A program made the translations under genes and the position numbers. Shown in pieces: positions 55,297 to 63,122 of a stretch of DNA of 64,000 nucleotides (the first letter of the stretch is position 1; each line of letters opens with the position of its first letter). The DNA is from Listeria rocourtiae FSL F6-920 (GTDB lineage Bacteria; Bacillota; Bacilli; Lactobacillales; Listeriaceae). Below the pieces are notes generated by a model. The model searched no databases, was not told the DNA's origin, and saw only the letters and a list, made by a program, of their open reading frames with translations. Location of the stretch: NCBI RefSeq assembly GCF_000525975.1, contig NZ_AODK01000027.1, positions 1 through 64,000 of the forward strand, given 5' to 3'.

Positions 55297-56609
55297 GATT
55301 ATCACTCTCTTCTAACAGGGAGATAAGTGTGGCTTTGTTATCATTCGCGGAGTACGAAACACTACGACTGTCTAACTCTGCTCTTAACTCATTATTCGTC
55401 ATACCTGAATAACCCGTACTTTGTAATTGTACGGGACTATCAGGGTGTAGGCGTTACTGGATTCACCACATTCACATTGATTGCTGGTGTAGTAGTAAGA
55501 TCCGTGATATCAAACACTAAGAAAGAATCGTTATCTTTCGGACGACCATTCGCATACTGTTTAGAGTAGTAAAGCGTTTCGTCATCCAATAGGCGATATT
55601 CCGTTGATGTACGGATTTGTTGTTCTGAACCAATGCCCATGAAGTAATCGCGCGCACGACCCGCTACGGCTTTACCAACTGGTACCGCTACAGATTCAAT
55701 GATTTTCAATGGGATTGGTAGAATACCTGTTACCCATGCGCCTTGCGGTGTCATGTATGTTGTAGCTGGGAAAATCTTAGCCCAATAATCCGCTGGGTTA
55801 ATGATTAGAATTGCATCCGTTACCGACTTCAAACCTTCATTCGTAAGTGGCAGCATGATTTCATTAGCCAATGTAGCAGGTGTTAAATCGTTCAATGGTG
55901 TTGCTGGTTTTGACGTATGTTCACCACTAACAACGTTGTCCACATCGCGCATCATACCGATAGGCATGTCTTTCCCAGTACCGTCAACGATACCATGTTC
56001 CAAACCTAGCGCCATGGATTCAGCTAGTACTGTACGAACGTAACGATCTAACCATGCAGGACCAAGATCAAGCATCGCATTACATACCGGGATGTAAGCA
56101 GATAGTTTGTACATGCCTGTTTGGATTTTATCGAAACCGTTGTCTAGTAGTTCTTTAATCTCCGCACACAACGGTCCCCACCAAGCTGTACCAACATCAC
56201 CGATTGAGATAATCCATTCTGTTGTTGCGGTTGTATTCACGAAATTAATTTCAGATAGCAACGGATGCGCTACAGTTAAATCTTCAAATACACGTTCAAA
56301 AACGGTTGGCGGCAATAGGTCCGTAACGCCAGCGAAACCATTACCTGCGATAACTGCATTGTAATATTTCGTTTCTTGAGCAGTTAGGACATTAGCGCCA
56401 CGACCAGCCAATACGTTATTATCCACATTGCGTGTTTCCACTTCGCTTTTCGCTTTCTCTAAGATGTTATTTTGAATCGCTTCCGCCATTTTCGTAAATG
56501 CTTCCACCTGTTCTTCTTCCGTACCACCAGTTTTAACGGCGTTTAGGAATGCGTTCTTAAGATTAATTTCGTTTTCATTTTCTTTTGTTTGAATGTTTTT
56601 CATTACCAT
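55283..56609 (-). CDS. cps: HK97-type major capsid protein with +1-recoded extension
   Basis: Zero-frame product of 389 residues: an N-terminal scaffold-like delta region (to about 100), then the HK97 fold (TDLLPPTVFERVFEDL, SKQYANGRPKDNDSFLVF). It ends ACA-CCC-TGA at 55440. A +1 slip of the proline tRNA from CCC to CCT bypasses the stop and adds 52 residues (DSPVQLQSTGYSGMTNNELR to the stop at 55283) with a HeH/LEM-like DNA-binding helix pair. This is the 'shifty stop' arrangement reported for Cps of Listeria phage PSA. Confidence 0.88.
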
Positions 56610-56631
56610 TTTAATTTTCCTCCTCTAAATA

Positions 56632-56658
56632 AAAAATCATCGCTTGATATTAGCGATG
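56632..56658 (-). promoter_or_regulatory. Hairpin between protease and capsid genes
   Basis: CATCGCT (56638-56644) pairs with AGCGATG (56652-56658); on the minus strand a TTTTTT run follows. It overlaps the protease stop and directly precedes the capsid ribosome site. It may be a weak terminator or a processing and stabilising element for capsid mRNA. Confidence 0.5.
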
Positions 56659-57321
56659 TTCATAAAAATATTTTTTTTGTGATGCCGCTACTTCTGTTGT
56701 GTCGAAGTTGTATTTTTCGCGTAGACTTGCTGCCGTTACGTTATCTTCCACAGGTTCAGGTGCCACAGCGTCTGCAATCTTGTCACAGAAACCATGTGTT
56801 ACACAATCCTCTGCGGTAATCCAATCTTCTTTTGCTAATAAGTTTACTAACTCTTCACGTTCGCCTTTAAAACGACCTGTATACGACTCTGTGACAGCGT
56901 GGTCGATATTATCCATATCGTTCGCTACCTTGCGTAATTCGTCCGCATTACCCGCAACAACCGTCCACGCTTTATGAATCATCATCATAGCGTTTCTAGG
57001 CATAATAATTTCATCCGCCGCCATCGCAATAACACTCGCGCCTGATCCAGCCAAAGCATCAACATGTACTGTAATCTTCGCGCTATGTGCTTTCAATAGA
57101 TTATGAATCGCGATAGATTCGAATACGTCGCCTCCGCCACTGTTGATGTGAATATGGATTTCATTTGCGTTCGATTCGTTAATTGCTTGGCGAACACTGT
57201 TTGAATCAATTTCATCAAACCAACCAGTCCCAATACTTCCGTAAAGGTAAAGTTCGGCTGTATCTTCGCCTTCAACACTGTTCTTAAATTCGAAACGTTT
57301 TTCAATTTTAGGCATTTTCAT
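56650..57321 (-). CDS. Clp-like prohead maturation protease
   Basis: About 223 residues of the ClpP/S14 type with NSGGGDVFESIAIHN, the nucleophile region GSGASVIAMAAD and the histidine in MMMIHKAW. It trims the capsid protein during head maturation. ATG 57321 follows GGAGGTGAAG and overlaps the portal end by 14 bases. Confidence 0.9.
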   Translation of the reverse strand: MKMPKIEKRFEFKNSVEGEDTAELYLYGSIGTGWFDEIDSNSVRQAINESNANEIHIHINSGGGDVFESIAIHNLLKAHSAKITVHVDALAGSGASVIAMAADEIIMPRNAMMMIHKAWTVVAGNADELRKVANDMDNIDHAVTESYTGRFKGEREELVNLLAKEDWITAEDCVTHGFCDKIADAVAPEPVEDNVTAASLREKYNFDTTEVAASQKKYFYEHR

Positions 57322-58483
57322 TAACTTCACCTCCCTTCGTTGGTTCGACTTCTTCACCTTGTGGTGCATAGTTTTTGGAAATATAACGTTCTTCATTCTC
57401 TGGTAGCCCTGTCCGCTCTCTGCCGACCATTGCCAGATTGTCATCCACAGTATTAGTGCCAGTTCTAAATAGTAACTCCAAAGCACTTGCGCTGTCTTTC
57501 AAGTCCTGAACCTTAATCATGCTCGTGTCCATTTTCATGTAGGTTCGTTTCAGAACGGCATCGCGCCCATAGTATTTCCTGTTCACTTCGGCGTTTACCA
57601 TTTCAGCAATTGGGTTTAAACAGAACATTAAAAAAGCATTCATTTGGTCGTTTAACCCGACCGTATCACCCTTGGCCAAACCTAGCGGAATGTGAAAACT
57701 ATTTGCTATCATTTCGAAAACATCATCAATCATCTTTTTAATGTCCCTCGAATCGGCTATTTTCCCGTCACTTTTCAATTCCTCAATGTCCATTCCATCT
57801 TGGAGTGGGAGTGCTGAATCTTTTTCAGATAAGAATTTTTGCATCCTGTCCGTCATTAATTCTCGAACTTTTTCTTCTGCTTCTTCACCTTGACCAAACA
57901 TAGCTTTCAATTTAACCAATAATTTTCGAGCGTTCATTTTCTTATACTTCGCAATACCAGTATTGAGTAGGTCAGCATAAGTAACATAGAATGCATCAAT
58001 GATCTTTTTAACACTTTCGTTATTCAGGACTAGGTGCATAACATCTGATTCATTAAACGTCTTACTCATTGAAAACTCTTTTAGTACGACATCCGTATAA
58101 ATATTTTCTTTGAACGCATATTTCACTTGCGAAAAACTATCCGCAACATATAATGCGTCGCCTATTTGGAAAACTAATGCTTCATTTTCATATACTAATT
58201 TGAAAACAATTTTCTTCCAAAATTCAGTTGCGTTCTGGTTCGGACTGGCTTCTATGTTGAATAAATACCAGTTCAAATCGCGTTCTTCTTTGCCATTCAC
58301 AAACGTTTGTATCTCGGCTTTACACAATGCGTTAGCAATCTTATTGACACATGAATCAATCGCCCATCGTTTGATTGCTAGTTCATTTAGTCGATCCGTA
58401 GAGATACAACAAAAGGCATTATCAACTAATGTAGCTGTGTCTGATTTTCCAAATACACCTTTCACCCAGCTATTGAAACTCAC
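57308..58483 (-). CDS. HK97-family portal protein
   Basis: 391 residues with the usual portal features: LNWYLFNIEASPNQNATEFW (wing), LAKGDTVGLNDQMNAFL and LSEKDSALPLQDGMDIEEL. It forms the dodecameric DNA gate of the capsid. Confidence 0.9.
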   Translation of the reverse strand: MSFNSWVKGVFGKSDTATLVDNAFCCISTDRLNELAIKRWAIDSCVNKIANALCKAEIQTFVNGKEERDLNWYLFNIEASPNQNATEFWKKIVFKLVYENEALVFQIGDALYVADSFSQVKYAFKENIYTDVVLKEFSMSKTFNESDVMHLVLNNESVKKIIDAFYVTYADLLNTGIAKYKKMNARKLLVKLKAMFGQGEEAEEKVRELMTDRMQKFLSEKDSALPLQDGMDIEELKSDGKIADSRDIKKMIDDVFEMIANSFHIPLGLAKGDTVGLNDQMNAFLMFCLNPIAEMVNAEVNRKYYGRDAVLKRTYMKMDTSMIKVQDLKDSASALELLFRTGTNTVDDNLAMVGRERTGLPENEERYISKNYAPQGEEVEPTKGGEVNENA

Positions 58484-58495
58484 TTTCTCACCTCC

Positions 58496-60148
58496 CTAAT
58501 ATGTGTATGCGTCAAATAACTTAAACTCTCGTGATTCTGGTAATTCTTCATCCAACATCAAAGCATGCAACAACGCAAAAAAGCCGTCCGTCTTACGCGT
58601 TTTCGGCTCAATTTTGATATAGGTTTTTTCGCCGCGATTATCGAATTTAACAGCGACATTGTTACAGTACCAACGCATCATCATATCATCACCAAACACA
58701 ATCGAATGCGATGCAAAGAGTTTATCAACCATAGATGACAATCTATTATGACTGTATGGACCAGAACGAACTTGTACTAATGGCGCTCCCGCTTCTTCAA
58801 ATTCATTTTTTAAAGACTTGAATCGGAAACTATCTGTTGCAATATTGATAATACGATAATCCTTAGCTTGCTCCATGAACCACTGCAAAGGGTAACTTTC
58901 ATCGATATAATTATCTTGAATAATCGTCGCCAATCCCTTTTCCACGGCTTCATGGATTGGGAATTTGAATTTCGTTATTTTCATTGACTCTGCACAGATG
59001 AATGTATGATGTTTAAAATAATACTTACCGTCCTTTTTAAACATCAATCCGACTGCACAAAAATCACGGACATCCGCGAAATCAATTGCCCCAACGCAAG
59101 TTGCTTTTTCCAATTCAGGGAACGGTTGGTTCGTCGCTTCAATGTCACCCCATTTAACAGCTACTGTCGTAGGGTCTTGTGACGGGCGATTCATCCGCTT
59201 TGTCATGAACTCGACCATCACCTCGGATGATGCTTGCGCTTCTTCCCAGTGTTGATGTATTTCCGTTCGCAATGGTTTGTAATATAGAATCATCGGGTTC
59301 GCTTTGGGCCAATTCTTCGGATCATTTACTTCCTCATCGTTATCCAGTTTACAAATGAACGGGAGCATCCTAGAATTAGGCTTCTCACCGTTTAACACAG
59401 CTTGCGCTAAAATCTTTCTATCATCTAAAACACTGCCGCGAACATATCCATCAGTAGTTAAATGGAACCTCCGTGGATGTCGTTTCTTACCCAATCCAGA
59501 TGTATGGACCGTGTAATTTTGGTAATCTTCATAGGCGTGTTCTTCATCAAAAGCGACCGCACCTGGTCGTCCGCCATCTTTGGTACGCGCATTTGATGTT
59601 TTGTATTTAATCGTTGAACCATTACGCCGATGCTTGATATATTCCAAGTTCCATTGATACACATTTTTCATTTGCTTCTTGTTGTTTTCTAACATGTTGT
59701 GAATATCTTCAAACGACGTTTTCGCTTGATCTTCTGATGTTGCGATAATATCGATGTTGTATTGATCGATACCATGATTCGCCGTTGTGCATTCAAAGAT
59801 CATGCAGCTTAAAATCCCATTCTTACCAAATCCCCTACCGGCATAAATGAAATAATCATTGAACATCAGTTGCTCGTCGCCATCCTCATCAATTTCAAAT
59901 ACAGCAAATACAAACGCATATATAAATCGTTGAAACGGATAGAGTGTATAAAAATACCGCTCTGCCGTAGCAATAGCGGTGTCTAATACATCATTTTTGA
60001 TTACCACATTATCAGCCTTTAAGCGCTGTCTAATGTATGTCATTAATTGTTTTTGTTCCTTACAACTCACAACGTCGTCTTGCTCAACCATTTGCATCCA
60101 TTCGGATATCGCAGGGTGCCAATTGTACGTATTATAAGTTTGGGTCAT
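58496..60148 (-). CDS. terL: Terminase large subunit
   Basis: About 550 residues. ATPase part with a Walker A-like YAGRGFGKNG and Walker B AVAFDEEHAYED; nuclease part with catalytic acids in VGAIDFADVRDFCAVG and near LVQVRSGPYSHNRLSS. It packages DNA into the head. ATG 60148 lies 5 bases after TAGGTGG. Confidence 0.92.
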   Translation of the reverse strand: MTQTYNTYNWHPAISEWMQMVEQDDVVSCKEQKQLMTYIRQRLKADNVVIKNDVLDTAIATAERYFYTLYPFQRFIYAFVFAVFEIDEDGDEQLMFNDYFIYAGRGFGKNGILSCMIFECTTANHGIDQYNIDIIATSEDQAKTSFEDIHNMLENNKKQMKNVYQWNLEYIKHRRNGSTIKYKTSNARTKDGGRPGAVAFDEEHAYEDYQNYTVHTSGLGKKRHPRRFHLTTDGYVRGSVLDDRKILAQAVLNGEKPNSRMLPFICKLDNDEEVNDPKNWPKANPMILYYKPLRTEIHQHWEEAQASSEVMVEFMTKRMNRPSQDPTTVAVKWGDIEATNQPFPELEKATCVGAIDFADVRDFCAVGLMFKKDGKYYFKHHTFICAESMKITKFKFPIHEAVEKGLATIIQDNYIDESYPLQWFMEQAKDYRIINIATDSFRFKSLKNEFEEAGAPLVQVRSGPYSHNRLSSMVDKLFASHSIVFGDDMMMRWYCNNVAVKFDNRGEKTYIKIEPKTRKTDGFFALLHALMLDEELPESREFKLFDAYTY

Positions 60149-60492
60149 CGTTACCACCTACATCCTTTTTAACATCCGTCGGCGGTTTTAATCCCATGAA
60201 CTGCAATGTGTCCAGCATTTGTTTTGTATATTTTTGCAAAAGAATGGTACTATCGTTTTTCTTAGTACCAACTTGCCCGCCACCATTATTGTATTCTGTG
60301 AAGAAGCCACGTTCATTTATGTCTTTCACTAACGCTTGTTCCATATCCCAATAGCCAAGGTAGGAATCGATGCGATCTAGGAAAATCGGGTTGTTTAAAC
60401 CTTTTTCGTCAAGTTGTTTTTTTTAACTCTGTTTCGATTCTGTCACGCTTCTTCATGCGTTCCTTTTCTGACAAAAGCTTGGTAAAAGCCAT
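60132..60492 (-). CDS. terS: Terminase small subunit, P27-type (frameshifted by one base)
   Basis: About 119 residues after removing one T from a T8 run near 60417-60424. MAFTKLLSEKERMKKRDRIE is joined through ETELKK to QLDEKGLNNPIFLDRIDSYL. It recognises the packaging site. The start at 60492 follows GGGGGTG; the end overlaps terL. Confidence 0.82.
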
Positions 60493-60504
60493 TTTATACA
60501 CCCC

Positions 60505-60595
60505 CTTATACGCGTTTTTGCTGCGCGAAATTTTGGCACCTCCATCCCCCGTTGTCGCACCCTTCCAAAAGTTTTGAAATATTTTAGGGCGGGGG
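60505..60595. other. Probable cos (cohesive end) region
   Basis: A GC-rich island in AT-rich DNA between the HNH/small gene and terS, with runs CCTCCATCCCCC, GTCGCACCC and GGGCGGGGG. This is where HK97-type cos phages with an adjacent HNH endonuclease have their cohesive ends. Confidence 0.5.
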
Positions 60596-60868
60596 TTATA
60601 GCCGCGGAAAAACTTTTTCCATAAAAATAAAAATAGAATTTATTTCTTCATCATCAAACGGAAGATATTTTTTTATCTTCTCGCGATCTGCATTCACTTT
60701 TAATTTAACTTCATTCAGCTTAAGACCTTGGCACTTGTTGTCCATGATTACATTGCGCATTGCTTTGTAACCTTGATACACCGTGCTTCGTATCTTGTTC
60801 TGTGTGTACACATTGTATGTCTCATACTGATCCGTGTCGTACTCTATTCCATCTATATCTAATTGCAT
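60596..60868 (-). CDS. Hypothetical phage protein
   Basis: 90 residues, MQLDIDGIEYDTDQYETYNV, charged helical C terminus. It lies between HNH and cos. I do not recognise it; perhaps a small packaging or DNA-binding protein. Confidence 0.65.
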   Translation of the reverse strand: MQLDIDGIEYDTDQYETYNVYTQNKIRSTVYQGYKAMRNVIMDNKCQGLKLNEVKLKVNADREKIKKYLPFDDEEINSIFIFMEKVFPRL

Positions 60869-60874
60869 TGGTAA

Positions 60875-61186
60875 TCACCACCGTTCCTGGTTGATAGGTT
60901 CCTTCTTCTTTTGATTAGGTAATCGGTCATGCTCTTCGTTATGGCATGTGTTGCATAGACACTCAAGGTTACTTAATGTAAGTGCAAGATACGGAAACTC
61001 CTTCACATACTTTATATGATGCACACAGTCAGCCTTACGATACCGACGCTTCTTCTTACATCGTTGGCACTCATAGTTATCACGCTTCAATGCTACCAGT
61101 CTAAGCTCTAACCATTCGCGAGACTTATAGAACTTAATCAGTTGGTTAGTCTGGATTAGTTTGTATAACTTTGGTGTCATGTGCAT
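60875..61186 (-). CDS. HNH endonuclease
   Basis: About 103 residues: CQRCKKK, then DCVHHIKYVKEFP, SNLECLCNTCHNEEHD, the full zinc-bound HNH motif. Next to terminase such enzymes are needed for cos cleavage in several phages. The start is ATG 61186 or 61180; no strong ribosome site. Confidence 0.88.
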   Translation of the reverse strand: MHMTPKLYKLIQTNQLIKFYKSREWLELRLVALKRDNYECQRCKKKRRYRKADCVHHIKYVKEFPYLALTLSNLECLCNTCHNEEHDRLPNQKKKEPINQERW

Positions 61187-61188
61187 AT

Positions 61189-61320
61189 CTATTGTTTCTT
61201 TCTGTTTATCAACAGTGATAACGATATGATGAATAGCGCAATAGATAACCACAGCCACCAATAGTTAATAAGCTTCTCGCCTTCCGTCATATGGATCATA
61301 TCGTGTAGGAACTGTTTCAT
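61189..61320 (-). CDS. 43-residue single-span membrane protein
   Basis: Starts MKQFLHDMIHMTEGEKLINY and has a membrane stretch WWLWLSIALFIISLSLLI. GGCGGTGA is 5 bases before the ATG. It ends 2 bases before the HNH start. Unknown role. Confidence 0.6.
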   Translation of the reverse strand: MKQFLHDMIHMTEGEKLINYWWLWLSIALFIISLSLLINRKKQ

Positions 61321-61332
61321 ATCATTCACCGC

Positions 61333-61503
61333 CTAATAATAAAACTCTATATCATCACCGAAATGAGTATCCATTGTGTGTTCCTGAATCTCGGTATAAG
61401 ATAACTTATGTTTCTCCGCTTCTTCTTTACTACTGAATACACCATAAACAATCCCACACTCACCCTCATAAGAAGCAGGACTAAACAGTACAAACACTCT
61501 CAT
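61333..61503 (-). CDS. Small phage protein
   Basis: 56 residues starting MRVFVLFSPASYEGECGIVY, with FSSKEEAEKHKLSYTE: the usual shape of small phage proteins that handle sensing or regulation; not recognised. GGGGTGAAT precedes it. Confidence 0.65.
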   Translation of the reverse strand: MRVFVLFSPASYEGECGIVYGVFSSKEEAEKHKLSYTEIQEHTMDTHFGDDIEFYY

Positions 61504-61518
61504 ATCATTCACCCCATA

Positions 61519-61556
61519 ATAAAAACGCACCATACAATTGTATAGAGTGCGTTTGG
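61519..61556 (-). terminator. Terminator in the late-operon leader
   Basis: AAACGCAC (61523-61530) pairs with GTGCGTTT (61547-61554); on the minus strand T residues follow. It lies between the RinA-like gene and the first small late gene. Confidence 0.75.
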
Positions 61557-61638
61557 TTTATATATTAAGTACCAGAAAAGTAAAAGATAGAAGTTATCAT
61601 TCAATTTATTTGGTTATCTTCACTTTCCTGATACTATC

Positions 61639-61683
61639 ATCATACATCAGATAAGCACCTCAAAAGTCGCACGAAAGTTGCAC
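61639..61683 (-). promoter_or_regulatory. Candidate late promoter with tandem activator sites
   Basis: On the minus strand TATGAT (61639-61644) is a -10-like box without a good -35. In its place are two direct repeats, AAGTCGCACG and AAAGTTGCAC (61664-61683, plus-strand reading), just after the RinA-like gene. This fits an activator-dependent late promoter. Confidence 0.5.
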
Positions 61684-62114
61684 TACTTTCTAAATCCTAA
61701 CTGTTCAGCTATTTCTTTAATGATTACATCCCTATGTCTAATAGCTGTTGACCTTTCCATAAACGATTGCGTTGCAATGTATTCCCATTTGTGTTTATAA
61801 TTCGACCAATACCGTAATTGAATCATTGTCTTGTCACATTCAGAAATCTTACAAATTACACTCTCAATCGCACTTACAACCTTACCCATCCTATTAATCT
61901 GCTTATCCATTTCCAGTATTGTCGCCTGTCGTTCCACTGGATTACTAATGCCACCACCAGATGAACCTCCTATGTTATCATCCCTGTACTCACGGTATAT
62001 AGAGCCAGTGATGACGTTAGAACGTAACTCTTCCAATTCTTTCTTCGTCTCATGATAATGTCTTAACTCATCTTCGATATACTGAAATTGCGCTTTGGTT
62101 AGTCGTTTGCTCAT
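61683..62114 (-). CDS. RinA/ArpU-like late transcription activator
   Basis: 143 residues: N-terminal IEDELRHYHETKKELEELRS, the DNIGGSSGGG linker, and a C-terminal sigma-like region (CDKTMIQLRYWSNYKHKWEY, SFMERSTAIRHRDVII). Such proteins switch on packaging and structural genes in staphylococcal and Listeria prophages. It stands right before the late operon. Confidence 0.8.
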   Translation of the reverse strand: MSKRLTKAQFQYIEDELRHYHETKKELEELRSNVITGSIYREYRDDNIGGSSGGGISNPVERQATILEMDKQINRMGKVVSAIESVICKISECDKTMIQLRYWSNYKHKWEYIATQSFMERSTAIRHRDVIIKEIAEQLGFRK

Positions 62115-62260
62115 TTATCATCACTTCTCTTTCCGAAAATAACTACTATCGAAATGTAGAACAGCAGCAACATGATGGATATTTCAAACTTATTACCTAA
62201 GAAGAAAAAGCCAAGAATATTGCCACATATCAACGCAAACATAAAATTCTTAAACCCCAT
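62111..62260 (-). CDS. 49-residue two-span membrane protein
   Basis: MGFKNFMFALICGNILGFFF, then ISIMLLLFYISIVVIFGKRS. Its start abuts the previous stop and its end overlaps the RinA-like start (ATGA), so it is a real coupled gene. Unknown role. Confidence 0.6.
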   Translation of the reverse strand: MGFKNFMFALICGNILGFFFLGNKFEISIMLLLFYISIVVIFGKRSDDK

Positions 62261-62548
62261 TCACTCAACCCCTTCATAATCTTCTAATATCTGCCTGTGT
62301 TTCACTAGACTAATCTGCATCAGCCTATTAATCTTTTCAAAACTATATCCCATCTTTTGCAATTTTATGATTTTTCGATATACTTTCAATCGCTTTACAT
62401 CATAATGCGTGATGAATATGCCGTTCTCCTTTTTCCACAGTGTGAGAGCTGTATGTGTGATGTCCCATTTCTTCGCTATCTGCGCATCATTCCAATGATT
62501 CAAAAGACTACGATACTCACTGTACGAATGTCCTTTTATCATTTTCAT
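62261..62548 (-). CDS. Small HTH phage protein
   Basis: 95 residues with a helix-turn-helix-like stretch NDAQIAKKWDITHTALTLWK and a basic middle. Possible DNA-binding regulator of the middle/late switch. Confidence 0.65.
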   Translation of the reverse strand: MKMIKGHSYSEYRSLLNHWNDAQIAKKWDITHTALTLWKKENGIFITHYDVKRLKVYRKIIKLQKMGYSFEKINRLMQISLVKHRQILEDYEGVE

Positions 62549-62549
62549 G

Positions 62550-62849
62550 TCAATTGCTCACTTCTGGCTTGATTGGGTCGTCATATAGGATTGAGCCTGG
62601 ATTATATCCGTCACACTCCGATTCAGTTACACCATCTACAGTAATGGAAGATGTGTCATTTACTCTGATAAATGTTTTTCTTGTTCCATTTTTTAAACTA
62701 ATAACCGCATCATAATCGTTTTGATATGATTCTGAAACAACATCTGAGATAACAGACATATCCAATGCCACTGTTTCTGGCTCCGATTCCCCACCAAAGT
62801 AATCCACAGTTGTACCGTTTTTATATAGCGCTGTTAGTTTTATTTTCAT
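62550..62849 (-). CDS. Hypothetical phage protein
   Basis: 99 residues, MKIKLTALYKNGTTVDYFGG, beta-rich and acidic. Not recognised. It lies in a tightly spaced series of minus-strand genes. Confidence 0.6.
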   Translation of the reverse strand: MKIKLTALYKNGTTVDYFGGESEPETVALDMSVISDVVSESYQNDYDAVISLKNGTRKTFIRVNDTSSITVDGVTESECDGYNPGSILYDDPIKPEVSN

Positions 62850-63122
62850 TTATTTGTCCTCCTCATTCAGCTCATTTACATACTTTTTTAGTGTTTTGTA
62901 TGACATTGCAAGTAGAGCGCCTATAACTACCGTCTCTATAGTCCAAATAACTAACACGCTAATCATGATGAACAGTGTAAACGAATTACTCCAAATTAAT
63001 TGAGCTGTAACACTTATGATTGGCACTATCGTACTGAAAAGCCAAAACACAAAGTATACCAACATCGCCTTAGTGATATGTTCCGTTGTTCTGTCTGTTT
63101 TTATTTTTTTAAATCTATTCAT
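62850..63122 (-). CDS. Hypothetical two-span membrane protein
   Basis: 90 residues with two hydrophobic segments (AMLVYFVFWLFSTIVPIISV and LFIMISVLVIWTIETVVIGA). It overlaps the upstream gene (ATGA). Function unknown. Confidence 0.6.
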   Translation of the reverse strand: MNRFKKIKTDRTTEHITKAMLVYFVFWLFSTIVPIISVTAQLIWSNSFTLFIMISVLVIWTIETVVIGALLAMSYKTLKKYVNELNEEDK

